This document shows positions 47,501 to 56,992 of a stretch of 64,000 nt of DNA, piece by piece. A program made the translations under genes and the position numbers. The stretch's first letter is position 1; each line of letters begins with the position of its first letter. The notes under the pieces were generated by a model. The model had not been told where the DNA came from and made no database searches. It worked only from the letters and a program-made list of their open reading frames with translations. This stretch comes from Linnemannia hyalina (taxonomy: Eukaryota; Mortierellomycota; Mortierellomycetes; Mortierellales; Mortierellaceae), in the NCBI GenBank assembly GCA_019671135.1, contig JAHRHY010000008.1:1984001-2048000 (forward strand), written 5' to 3'.

Positions 47501-48325
47501 CTTCCTTTTTGTCCTTGTTGTTTGTGTGCGCATTGTTGTTGTTTTTCTACTGACCAACAGAAATGGACGGGGGGTGTTTTCTTCCCATCAGAGTTCAGAG
47601 CATTCTTGTATGCGAGGTGGAGTACAATAGCAACAACAAGAGACAGCAACAACGATATGAGATGGATAGATGAAAAAAAAGAGAGCAGAGTAGCAGGGGC
47701 AGGACTAGAAAACAAACAGAACGGGTAGAGTTGAGAGCGCAAGAAAAAAAAATTGTCATCTGTCTGCGCAAGAGAGGGATTAAGAAAGTGAACACATGGT
47801 GCATTCAAGTTTCTTTTTTCCCAATGTATCTAGTAGTTGATACTGTAGCAGTAGCTGCAGCAGTAGCAACATTGCGGCTCCCCTGTCCCCTTGTGTAATG
47901 CAATTGCAAGGAGAGATCAAGGGGTGCAAGAAGTGGCGGTGAGTGGTGAGTGCGGTGAGTGTTGTTTATCAGAGACCTGTCCAATGAGAACCGCTCCATC
48001 AAATTATGGATGGCAGACATAATAAACATCAACCGGTGCCTGAAAATTAAAACTTTTCTTTTCTCTTCTCTTCTCTTCTCCTCTTTTCCGTTCTTTGTCC
48101 TTGACCCGTTCCCCCTTCCTCACTCCCTACTCTCACTCACAACTCACATTTGCAACAACAACAACAACAACAACTGCAACTGCTGCAGCAACCTCACGCA
48201 TCCACTCCTCCGTCCTTGACAACCACCCCCTTACGTCCTTCTCTCTTTGAACAATTAAACGGATAGTGCACTCCTCAGACAAATATAAAGAGCTACCCCT
48301 CCCTCCTTACACACACACACGCATA
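44571..48325. other. 3.75-kb gene-poor region
   Basis: No convincing gene on either strand. It holds A runs (about 45605-45625), mixed AT-rich sequence, a TATA-like TATAAAAG at 46508-46515 with no credible frame behind it, and (CAA)n at about 48155-48172. At the right end there is a CT-rich stretch and the promoter of the next gene. Minus-strand frames at 45094-45526 have partly protein-like composition but no gene structure. No terminal repeats or transposase motifs seen. Confidence 0.5.
48284..48290 (+). promoter_or_regulatory. TATA box of the single-span membrane protein gene
   Basis: TATAAAG, 42 bp before the ATG, which would leave a very short leader. If it is used, the start codon may lie within about 15 bases of the transcription start. 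Confidence 0.45.
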
Positions 48326-49981
48326 ATGGATCCAAAACCAACAACAACAACCCCGGCCGCAAAGCCTAAACCAAAACCAACTACTGCCACAACTACTGCC
48401 GCCCCACCAAAAAAGACAACTACCACCGCTGGCGCGATCGCCCCAGGCACTCTCTCAGTCTCCACAACCCCAACCATCTCCCCCTCCGCCTCCGCCTCCC
48501 CCGATGCTTCCTCTTCTTCTGGCGCAGGAGGACTCCCCGTTGCAGCTATTGCCGGTATTGCGGCCGGAGGTGCGGTGATCTTGATGTTTCTCATCTCGAT
48601 CCTTGTCTGTAAGAAGCGCCGTTCTCGCCGGTACGCTTCTCGACCGGACGGTCATGACCCGTCCCGCGACCCCATCGATCCCAACGATGTCCTCCCCTTC
48701 GACAACAAGTACGACCAACGGACCCCCACCCTCGCCCACAGCAGTGCCGCTGCTGGTGCCGCTGCTGGAGCGCTCAGCAATAGCAGGGGCGGAACCTCTC
48801 GCGATAACGATTCGGGATTCATTTCTTACCCGCTTGCACTTCGGGGTGCGAGTGAGGATGAGGAGAAGGTGAGAGAGTTGGCGGCGTATCAGGATCCTAG
48901 AACAAAGCAGACTCAACAGGCACTTGAGCAAGAGTATAGCCATTATGATGACCATATCCAGTCGCACTTTGCCCCCGAGAGTCCAGAGATGACACCTGCA
49001 AGCCTGCGCCCTGGTCCTGGCCCTGGCCCTGCATCCCCTACAAAGAGTATCAACAACGGCCGAGCTCAGCATCTCCCAACCCCCATCTCCACCACCAACC
49101 CATCCATGGAGCTCTCCCGCAACACCCCCGCACCCATGTCCCCTTCCCAACGTGGCTTCCAACAGAACCAACAGCAGCAGCAACCATACAACAACAACCA
49201 AGAGTCTTTACCTATCTCACCACGGTCACGGCCCTCACATCCCTTGGCAAGCCCCACAGGTCCCCGTGGACAAAACTCTCCTGCCGCTGTTATCGTCAAC
49301 GACATGGGCAACGAGTTTGTGATGCAGTCCTCGAACACTAACAGCCTCCGTGAGAGTTTTGACCAAGAAGGATCTGTCATCCAGTCAGAGCTCTCTTACC
49401 GTCGAGGCATTCCCCCTCGCAAGTCGCAGGAATCGAATCTCGGAGGAGGATATGCAGGAGGTGCAAGTGGCCAGTACCCCAATGCAGGTACTCCTAGCCC
49501 AATGGCTCTCGGACCCCAACGAGGACTTAACAGTGGAGGACGCCCAGGACCCGGACCTGGACCCGGACAGGGACCTGGTAGCAACAGCACCTTCTCGTCC
49601 CCTCGTCAAGGACCCTCTGGATACCCGACTTCCCCACCTGTACTCCCCTCTCAATACCCACCCCAACACCAGTACCAGCCTCCTCCACAACAAGGATACC
49701 AACCACAACCTTACCAGCAGTACCCACAAGATAACATGAGCGGATACGGATCACCCCCAATGCGTCCTCAGCAACAACGACCAGGCCCAGGAGGATACCC
49801 TGGTCCTAACGGGCCTGGAGGCATTCGATCTCCTCCCATGAGTCCTCAATCCCGTGGCGGTTACTCACCACACATGGGACCCGGCTACCCTCAGCAGCAC
49901 CAGCAACAATACCAGCAGCAATCCAATTACCCTCCCCAGCAGCAGCAATCGCCCAACCACCGGCCCCGCAACAACTACTAG
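48326..49981 (+). CDS. single-span membrane protein with Thr/Pro ectodomain and Pro/Gln-rich cytosolic tail
   Basis: A single exon of 551 residues. Residues 1-70 are Thr/Pro/Lys/Ala/Ser-rich and mucin-like. One membrane segment follows (about 74-97, with AAIAGIAAGGAVILMFLIS), ending in the stop-transfer sequence CKKRRSRR. The remaining 450 residues are disordered, with Ser-Pro sites, GPGPGP repeats and Pro/Gln/Tyr/Gly-rich sequence at the end. The plan resembles fungal cell-wall stress sensors (Mid2/Wsc type) and other Ser/Thr-rich single-span proteins, but there is no cleavable signal peptide and no WSC domain. Either the membrane segment inserts as a reverse signal anchor or an upstream signal exon was missed. 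Function unknown; a surface sensor or scaffold is a reasonable guess. Confidence 0.75.
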   Translation: MDPKPTTTTPAAKPKPKPTTATTTAAPPKKTTTTAGAIAPGTLSVSTTPTISPSASASPDASSSSGAGGLPVAAIAGIAAGGAVILMFLISILVCKKRRSRRYASRPDGHDPSRDPIDPNDVLPFDNKYDQRTPTLAHSSAAAGAAAGALSNSRGGTSRDNDSGFISYPLALRGASEDEEKVRELAAYQDPRTKQTQQALEQEYSHYDDHIQSHFAPESPEMTPASLRPGPGPGPASPTKSINNGRAQHLPTPISTTNPSMELSRNTPAPMSPSQRGFQQNQQQQQPYNNNQESLPISPRSRPSHPLASPTGPRGQNSPAAVIVNDMGNEFVMQSSNTNSLRESFDQEGSVIQSELSYRRGIPPRKSQESNLGGGYAGGASGQYPNAGTPSPMALGPQRGLNSGGRPGPGPGPGQGPGSNSTFSSPRQGPSGYPTSPPVLPSQYPPQHQYQPPPQQGYQPQPYQQYPQDNMSGYGSPPMRPQQQRPGPGGYPGPNGPGGIRSPPMSPQSRGGYSPHMGPGYPQQHQQQYQQQSNYPPQQQQSPNHRPRNNY

Positions 49982-50489
49982 ATGCTAGAACCCCTCCACC
50001 AGTACAACCCCCCCCCACTCTCTCTCTCTTTTCACTACCCTGCATTTGCATTTTTCGCAGAAAGGGGATACCAACCGCCCCTTCCTCTTCTCACATCCCT
50101 TATTCTTAATTACTCAATCCATTCGATAATAAATAACCCACATGCCGCATTAAGTCCTCCTCCTAGCCCCTAGTGTGTGTACACGAAATACAAAATGTAC
50201 CACTTGCTATGTTCAATAATCCAATTGCTCCTGGCCGGTTTGTTTCTTGATGTTTTATGAAATGCGCTAAACTACACCTGCGCAACTGTGTACATGTGTC
50301 AATAGATACCAACGTCAACCAACACCGTTGACCACCGGCGTGCAACAAAAACAAATCGCCAAACTGTCATCGTCATCGGTAATCTTTCAATTGCTCATCG
50401 CTTTGTTGCACGATAGTCCACTAGCGCCAATTTGAATTGGGTTTGATTGATTATTAAAATTTTTATTGGTTTTATGTTACTGGTGTTCT
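49982..50489. other. convergent 3' flanks
   Basis: Lies between the stop of the membrane-protein gene and the stop of PPIL4. It begins CT-rich and ends AT-rich. Nothing else is seen. Confidence 0.55.
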
Positions 50490-51998
50490 TTAGCGTCGAC
50501 GGTCAGAACTCCTACGGTCGTCATAACGATTGTCTCGCGTCGACGAAGATGACGAGGTGGGCTTTCTCCTAGGACTACCCGACCGGGATCTGGACCTCCT
50601 CCTACTGCTACTACTGCTGCTCTCTTGAGGGCGTCGACTGGAACCCGAGTCACGGTGGCTGCTGTCGCGGTCGCGAGTACTACGAGAGTCGCGGTTCGAG
50701 CGGTCCCTATCGCGCTCACGTTCTCGATCCCGATCCCGATGGTCGTCCTTATGACTGCTCCGTCCATCTCCTCCATTCCTACTACTGCCGCCAGACCGTG
50801 CGCTCGCCTGATCGCCTTCAAAGACCATATCATACCTCTTACCACCAGCACCACCGCCACTACCACCCTCCCGGTACCTCGATCTCTGCTCCAGGTTCAA
50901 ATCCTCGGCCACACCACCACCCTTCTTGGCGCCAACCTTCTTGACCATCCAATCCTTATGCAATTTACTCACACTCTGTGAGAAATCTACATGGACCCTC
51001 CTATCATCAATCAAGACATTATTCATCTTGAAGTAAGCCTCCGAACATTCCTCCTCCTTCTCAAACTCAATAAACGCATAGCACAACGAGTCCCCCGTCT
51101 TCTTGTCCCGGATCACCTCACAGCTCAGGATCAACCCAAACCTCGAAAAGATCAACTCCAGATCCTCGGACCGCGTCGCCGGGTTGAGCTGTGCCACAAA
51201 CAACACATTCTCGGGCGGCTTGATCTCGGCAAAGGGGAGATCACCCACCATCTCGAGGGTCAACGCCCGAGCCTGAGCCTCCTTCTGTCGTCGGATCCGT
51301 TCCTCTTCCTCAGGCGGCAACAACGACTCGATCTCTTCATCGTCGCCGATCCGAACAGTGTCGAGCATAGCTTGTGTCGGGAGTGGTGATTCGTCTGGAA
51401 CGGCAAGTCCCTCAGGATCGGGGAAGGGGTCGTCAAGGACAATAGTATGTTTGATCCGGATATCCTTGAACGGTCGAAACTCAGAATCCGTATATGCGGC
51501 GTTAATCTTCTCCAGAACCTCCATCCCCTCAGCAACCTTCCCAAACACTGTATACTTCCCGTCAAGATAATCCAGGTTCTCACCCATGGTGATAAAAAAC
51601 TGCGACCCAATCACTCCTCCAGCTCCCGCATCACCTCCAACTCCTGACGCTCCCAGAACGCTATTAACATCCTGCTGGGCTCCTGTACTCGCACCTGCGA
51701 TCGCCATCGACACCGTGCCCCTCTCTCGATGCTTCAATTTCGGATGAATCTCGGCTGGGAGGTACTTCTTCTGAAGCGTCTTGGAGTCCAGTAACGAAAA
51801 CACTGATTCGCCGCCTTTTCCTGTAGCCGTGGGGTCGCCGGTTTGGAGCATAAAGTCGCGTTGAACGTTGTGGAAGCAGCAAAAGTTGTAGTATTTGACT
51901 TTGCAAAGTTTGAGGAAATTGAGGCACGTTGTGGGGGCTTCTTTTGTGTAGAGGTCGATGACGACGTCGCCGACTGATGTCTCGATCAGCACGCTCAT
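50490..51998 (-). CDS. PPIL4: cyclophilin-RRM protein PPIL4, spliceosome-associated peptidyl-prolyl isomerase
   Basis: A single exon of 502 residues, close to human PPIL4 (492). Residues 1-185 are the cyclophilin domain ([60 protein letters not shown]). As in PPIL4 generally, the arginine of active cyclophilins (FHR) is replaced (FHN), so isomerase activity may be weak. A linker with [10 protein letters not shown] and a charged helix leads to the RRM (about 264-341; RNP2 VLFVAQL, RNP1 CYAFIEF), followed by [19 protein letters not shown], which is nearly invariant in the family. The C terminus is rich in RD, RS and Ser, as expected of a splicing factor. An insertion of about 25 Gly/Ala/Ser residues sits before GSQFFIT. 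It is divergent from NOSIP, 407 bp apart. Confidence 0.95.
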   Translation of the reverse strand: MSVLIETSVGDVVIDLYTKEAPTTCLNFLKLCKVKYYNFCCFHNVQRDFMLQTGDPTATGKGGESVFSLLDSKTLQKKYLPAEIHPKLKHRERGTVSMAIAGASTGAQQDVNSVLGASGVGGDAGAGGVIGSQFFITMGENLDYLDGKYTVFGKVAEGMEVLEKINAAYTDSEFRPFKDIRIKHTIVLDDPFPDPEGLAVPDESPLPTQAMLDTVRIGDDEEIESLLPPEEEERIRRQKEAQARALTLEMVGDLPFAEIKPPENVLFVAQLNPATRSEDLELIFSRFGLILSCEVIRDKKTGDSLCYAFIEFEKEEECSEAYFKMNNVLIDDRRVHVDFSQSVSKLHKDWMVKKVGAKKGGGVAEDLNLEQRSRYREGGSGGGAGGKRYDMVFEGDQASARSGGSSRNGGDGRSSHKDDHRDRDRERERDRDRSNRDSRSTRDRDSSHRDSGSSRRPQESSSSSSRRRSRSRSGSPRRKPTSSSSSTRDNRYDDRRSSDRRR

Positions 51999-52405
51999 TG
52001 TTGGAGTTGAGGGGGGTCGTTAGGTTTGTGATGGCTCGTTTTCTGAAGTGTTCTGTGTCCTTGTGCAGGTTGTCGATGGGGAGGGATCCTGTTGACGTTG
52101 CCGGCGAGGTGTCTTGAAGGCGTAGCGTTGCGATCGGGTGAGGTGAAATGAGGTGATTCGTTCGCGTCGGTCTCAAGAAATAAAAGAACAATGTGTGTGG
52201 CTTGTCTTTCAATAATGGACTGATCTCCAACTTCTTGCTCAGTTTCCCCCACTCCAAGAAACAACTTTCACAACCAACCACACCCATCAGTACTCAAGGA
52301 CACGCCCCCCAAGCCAAAGGACAAGTCACCAGGAGCAGGACAACAACTACAGGAAGGAAAAAAACAGCAACAACAACAGAAACAACAAGCAACGTGAAGC
52401 AAACC
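51999..52405. promoter_or_regulatory. bidirectional promoter region of PPIL4 and NOSIP
   Basis: The two start codons face away from each other across 407 bp. No TATA box is evident. The right half is CA-rich (the NOSIP leader). Both products are spliceosome-associated, so shared control would make sense. Confidence 0.55.
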
Positions 52406-54025
52406 ATGTCGCGCCATTCAAAGAACAACACGGCCCGTGGCCACTTTACCTATGCAGAGATGCAGATGCTCGACTATGGCACCAAGAAGGTACCTTCACA
52501 ACAAACGACAGAGACCTGTTCGTCTGAAGAATGATTCTACTATGACATTCTTCTCTCGCAGGGGTGCTACTTTTTTTTACGACACAGCGTCAACATGTCA
52601 AACAAAAAGACCACAAATAACTAACACCAAGATATCATTGCCTCACCCATCCACCAACAAAATAGCAACGCCTGGGACGAGACTCGATGCGCGACTACGA
52701 CGCCTGCTTCCTCTGCCTCCAAACAGCCCGCGACCCGGTCTGCTGCCCTGAAGGCCATATTGCCTGCAAAGAATGCATCTACGAGAACATCCTCTCCCAG
52801 AAGCAAGAGATCCAACGTCAGGCCAAACAGGTTGAAATCCAGACTTTGCAGGAGGCGAGCGAACAGGAGAACAGGGAATTGTTGGCGCATCAAATTATTC
52901 TGGATGAGTTTGAAAAGTCGCAGATGGGTGTGTTGTCGAAGGCTGCGTCTGTCCGGACGAAGGGTGTAGCGGGATCTGCGGGAGCATCTTCACCTGGATC
53001 GCCTGCCACACCTGGAGAGTCAAATGGCAAGAAGAGTAAGTGTTTGCAAGGGAGGCAATCTTTCGTCTGAGCTGTGGTATGTATGTCAGAGAGTTGCTGG
53101 GATTTGTTACTGACTATCACATCGCTATCTTGCTACTACGTTAGATGACAAGAAGAGAACGTTCGAGCTGGATACTGAGGAGCTGGAGAGGATATCAAAG
53201 CAAGAGCGGATCGACGTCGCAAAAGTCATCGAGGACGAGGTACATTCACACTTGCACACTTCGATTATCATGCGGGGGCGTGTTCAGGAACTTGTCAGAC
53301 ACACAAGGGAATCGACATATCGTAACGGACGCATATTCAAATATTTCCGGTTTTTTTCTTCTAGGCAAAGTCCAAGAGACCTGTTCTCCCAAGTTTCTGG
53401 GTGGTAAGTGCCAAAGGCTCGGGATCAGCAGGACATGCTCTTGACAAAATGAGGCGGTTAATTGCTTATAGTCTAACTTTTGTTCTTTCTTTTCTCCTCG
53501 GTTTTTTGTAGCCTTCGTTGACACCATCCAACAAAAAGACCGAGTACAAGGCAACAAAACTTCACACCATGTGCACCGCCTCCGAGAACGAGCACAAACT
53601 CAGGTACTACTGCCCAACTGTCACCACTCGAAACCATGAACATTGGATCGATCAATGTGACATATCATTGACACTTTCTTCCTCCATTTCAACCACATCC
53701 TAGCCTAAAGAACTTGATCTCAGTGAAATTTGAAATGGCATTCGAAGACCACGACGACTCTGAGACCACCGAGCCCAAAAAATCCGCAATCTGCCCAATC
53801 TGCCGCAAAGGCTTCACCAACACTACAAAGCTCTCCATCCTCAAATCCTGCGGCCACGTCTTCTGTGACAGCTGCTGTGGCAAGTTTGTGAAAAAGGAAG
53901 GCAAGTGCCAGACGTGTGGGGTCAAGACGAAGGAAAAGGAGATTGTGTCGATGACGGGTGAGGGGTCGGGATTCTCGGGTGGAGGCGCCAAAGAGGCCAA
54001 GAAGTTTGATGTCGCCTTCCAATAG
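52406..54025 (+). CDS. NOSIP: NOSIP-family U-box/RING protein, putative E3 ligase and splicing factor
   Basis: Six exons, 52406-52489, 52666-53035, 53145-53239, 53365-53403, 53512-53603 and 53704-54025, give 333 residues. The N terminus SRHSKNNTARGHFTYAEM and RLGRDSMRDYDACFLCLQ matches NOSIP, as does VLPSFWVPSLTP in the middle. The first zinc-finger-like region has Cys42, 45, 54, 62, 65 and His59. The C-terminal one has a complete C3HC4 pattern (Cys257, 260, 276, His278, Cys281, 284, 295, 298), and the tail carries GSGFSGGG, equivalent to the Gly-rich tail of human NOSIP. In animals the protein has E3 ligase activity and is found in late spliceosomes. Exon 4 is only 39 nt. Confidence 0.92.
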
Positions 54026-54272
54026 TAGTGCCTTCTTTTTTTGTTTTGTTCTTGACACTTGATCCCCCTTTGATAGATATAATTAAAACAAAAGAAAGTG
54101 CTTCCGATTTCATGAGTGTTGTTCGTCTGTTGAGCTGAGCTTTTATGGAGTAGTGAATGTTGATCTTTCAGCTTCCAGGTTCTAATATTCTGTATATGAC
54201 GATGTGCGATGACTGACGGTGGTAATGGTATGGATGGAAAAAAAAGCGTTGGCTGTGTTGACGCAGCGTTCT

Positions 54273-54908
54273 CTAAACGTTGCGCTCATTAAAGACGTTA
54301 TGCTTTTTCCGGGCATGATGCATAAAGTTATCAAACCCTCCAATAAACTGGATCGGCTTGCCCGGACACCCCTCCCACACCACCGGACTCGTCCTATGAT
54401 CCTCTGCCCCCGGGATCTCCTATTCACCCACAACAATCCAACGTCAACCACCCAAAAAAATTTAATAAGTTAGTGCCCATGTCTCTAGCGCCTCGACAAT
54501 CCACCGGCAACAAATATTCATATTCAATGGGCTAATTATTGGAAGGAGATGGAGAGGAGGAGGAGGAGGGGGGGGTACCTTGGTGAGGTGAAGGACACGA
54601 TCTTTCCAATCTTTGCGGGAGTGTGCAGTGACTTCGACCTGGATATTACTCTTGCTCGATGTTGTGTCCAACCGGTCGGCGACATTCATCGCCTGTTGGA
54701 AGTACGAGCATGCCAAGAAGCCCTCCTATTTATCATAATTCCAGGGACAGAATGAAAAAAGCGGTTAGAAAAATGTAACATGAAGATTGCATAGAGGATA
54801 CAACGGCGAGCAAGTAATAAATAGGAAGAGGTGTACAATGTAGTAGCAGATCTCCTTGGGCACGGGGGTGGCAGGCTTGTCTGTGAAAAAGTATGACCAC
54901 AGACCCAT
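54273..54908 (-). CDS. small glutaredoxin-fold-like protein with a CSYF active-site motif
   Basis: Exons 54908-54837, 54725-54579 and 54419-54273, all in phase 0, give 121 residues. The layout matches a short thioredoxin/glutaredoxin fold. ACSYFQQAMNVADRL lies where glutaredoxins have CPYC and the following helix (Cys30, with Phe33 in place of the second Cys). TSPVVW (83-88) lies where they have the cis-proline loop TVPxVF. FIGGFDNF (98-105) lies where they have the glutathione-binding GG-D motif. The N terminus is short, with no signal or targeting peptide evident. The family assignment is mine from these three motifs, not from a database match; a non-redox relative of the same fold is possible. 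It lies tail to tail with NOSIP, 247 bp away. Confidence 0.68.
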
Positions 54909-55279
54909 TTTTTTTCTGAAAGGTTGATTCCGTTTGCTGAAGTGGATGAATGAACAAAAAGAAAAGAGAAAGGGGATGTGCAACAGTCCGTTCGGAAGTG
55001 GCAGGTCGAACATTAAAAATGATCAGCTGATCGTTGCCACTAAACGTCCAGTCGTCAGTGCTGGCTTTATTGTTGGACTGGATGAAAATAATACAAGGGG
55101 GGAGAAAAATGATAGGGGATATCAGCCTTGCCTGCCACATCGTTACATCCTGCTGTAGCTTCGTGCAGTTGCCGGACAAAAAAAAGAAAAGAGTAAAAAA
55201 CATGAAAGAAGAAATGAACAATACAAGAAACAGAGAGAAATGCAAAAGAAAAAGGAAAAGAAATTGTTAACCAACAGCC
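54909..55279. other. intergenic, no gene seen
   Basis: Upstream region of the glutaredoxin-like gene and 3' flank of the zinc-finger gene, both on the minus strand. A-rich toward the right end. No TATA box or further exon recognised. Confidence 0.5.
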
Positions 55280-56992
55280 CTACGACAAGAGCTTGGCTCG
55301 GGCTTTAGCCTCTTGCAATCGGCTCTCCTCTTGTGTTGTTGGGTGGACACCGTCCCGTCGCGAGGCCTTGACCGCATAATGTCTCAACAGAGCATCCCGA
55401 CGCACAAATGGTCGGTGACAAAAGTCGCACGGCCACGTCATCTCGTTGTGCTTTGAGATTTGATGGCGTTTCAGGTCATGCACGCGCCCAAACCGCTCGC
55501 CGGGGCAGAGCTCACAACGGTATCCTCCGGCATCATGAGGGATGTTCGCCTTGTTCGATGCTCGACCTCCGCGACTTCCTGCCTGTGATCCTCCTCCTGC
55601 TCCTACTGCTGCTCCTCCTGTACTCGTTGGTGCTATAGGAACCTTAGGTGTACCCGTTGATGACGACGGTGAGCCATCGTGATGATGATGGTGGTTGGGA
55701 GGTGACATTGACGACGACGCATGGATGTTAGGCGACAATGGTGGTACCGACAGGGTCGACAGAGGACCCTGGTGATCCTTGATCGCGACAGCGGCACTGG
55801 CCAGAGTCGACAAGGCAGAGTCCGTCCGGATGGTCATGGTAAGATGCTCGACAGCGACTGGGCGGACACGAGGCTTGCGTGGTGGGTAGACCTTGGGGAT
55901 CTTTCTGATAGGCTCGCGCACCTTGCGAGCAGCCTTGGACGAACGCGGGTGGCTACCAGACGATTCGTCACCAGAATGGCCAGCGTTCCCTCCGCTGCCA
56001 CTGGCACCAGTGCCAGGGTGTTCTAACGACGAGGAAGCGCCCACCTCGGTGCTGGGATCGACAAGATCTTCAGGGTCAGGCTCGTCGCTGACGGAGTGGC
56101 GCTTGTTATTAGGACGCGGTTCTGGGCTCAGCATGGTTGCGTCTTGCTCGACGTCACGCGGGTGGTCGTCGGGTGACCCAATTGGCCGGCTCTGAGAAAC
56201 AGCTCCAGATTCCGCGCTTGGGCTTGCTTCTGGGAGCTCTTCTTGGTCAACAGCAGAAGTAGTCGTGGTAGAGAAAGAGGGAGGTGGAGTGCTTACTGGA
56301 GATTGCTTGATGATTGGGGATGGCTCAGAAGAGACTGGCATAGAGGTGTCGCGGCCTTGTTGTTTGTCCTGGTTGGATCCTTCTTGGATCGAGTGGTCTT
56401 GGCTTGTTTGTTCCTGGTGCTGCTGAGGATGCTCCTGTGTTGACTGACTTGGTGGTGGGGACGATTGTTGCTCTTTCTGGTGACTATGGCTACGATCCTG
56501 GTCACGTCCGTAGTGGTATGAGACTTGCACCTGCTGTTGTTGTTGCTGCTCGTGTCCATATCGGTAACTCTGCTGGGAAGGCTGTGTCCTGGCACGGTGT
56601 TCATGGTCGTGTCTGTAGCTCTGAACGTGCTGGTAACTGAGGTCAGGGCGATCGACCTGGCGATGAGTCTCCTCTACGCTCCCGTGCCGATAGCTGTGCT
56701 CAATTCTCACGGGGGTCTGCTGTGGCTGTTTACTGACGTTTTCTTGGAGTTGAGAGGTGGTGGCGTCTTTAGGATCGCGATCGGGTGCCTGTCCTTGTTC
56801 ACACGCGGGCTCGGTCGATCTGGGTTCCTCTGGGTTAACGGGAGGGTGAGGATGAGGTTCCTGCATCTCTTGATCCTCGCGTTGGAGAGGGGTGGTGGGG
56901 GATATTTCGCGATCGAGGTCCATCTGCTGAGCGGCCTTGTCCACTTCTGGATGTAGACTGATTGACTTGTTGGTGGCGGCTGTCGTGCTCAT
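55280..56992 (-). CDS. C2H2 zinc-finger transcription factor
   Basis: A single exon of 570 residues. The DNA-binding part is at the very C terminus. Finger 1 is a clean C2H2 (Cys493, Cys496, His510, His515; YRCELCPGERFGRVHDLKRH). Finger 2 (WPCDFCHRPFVRRDALLRHY) has Cys522, Cys525 and His538, with the fourth ligand probably the His in DGVHP, giving unusual spacing. The RxDALxRH pattern is common in fungal C2H2 regulators. The first 480 residues are disordered: Gln/His/Tyr-Arg-rich repeats of the SYRHG/SYRYGHE type (about 95-175), then Ser/Pro-rich and a basic KIPKVYPPRKPRVRP stretch. A poly-His run lies near residue 433. It probably binds DNA in the nucleus; targets are unknown. A possible TATA box on the minus strand lies at 57310-57304. 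Confidence 0.87.
   Translation of the reverse strand: MSTTAATNKSISLHPEVDKAAQQMDLDREISPTTPLQREDQEMQEPHPHPPVNPEEPRSTEPACEQGQAPDRDPKDATTSQLQENVSKQPQQTPVRIEHSYRHGSVEETHRQVDRPDLSYQHVQSYRHDHEHRARTQPSQQSYRYGHEQQQQQQVQVSYHYGRDQDRSHSHQKEQQSSPPPSQSTQEHPQQHQEQTSQDHSIQEGSNQDKQQGRDTSMPVSSEPSPIIKQSPVSTPPPSFSTTTTSAVDQEELPEASPSAESGAVSQSRPIGSPDDHPRDVEQDATMLSPEPRPNNKRHSVSDEPDPEDLVDPSTEVGASSSLEHPGTGASGSGGNAGHSGDESSGSHPRSSKAARKVREPIRKIPKVYPPRKPRVRPVAVEHLTMTIRTDSALSTLASAAVAIKDHQGPLSTLSVPPLSPNIHASSSMSPPNHHHHHDGSPSSSTGTPKVPIAPTSTGGAAVGAGGGSQAGSRGGRASNKANIPHDAGGYRCELCPGERFGRVHDLKRHQISKHNEMTWPCDFCHRPFVRRDALLRHYAVKASRRDGVHPTTQEESRLQEAKARAKLLS

Noticed and set aside
47173..47808. A 211-codon minus-strand frame
   Set aside because: Phe/Ser/Leu-rich with no domain, crossing A-rich and CAA-rich sequence. 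It looks like non-coding DNA.
42793..48325. Possible transposon origin of the duplicated or gene-poor region
   Set aside because: No terminal inverted repeats, long terminal repeats, target-site duplications or transposase/reverse transcriptase motifs were seen.
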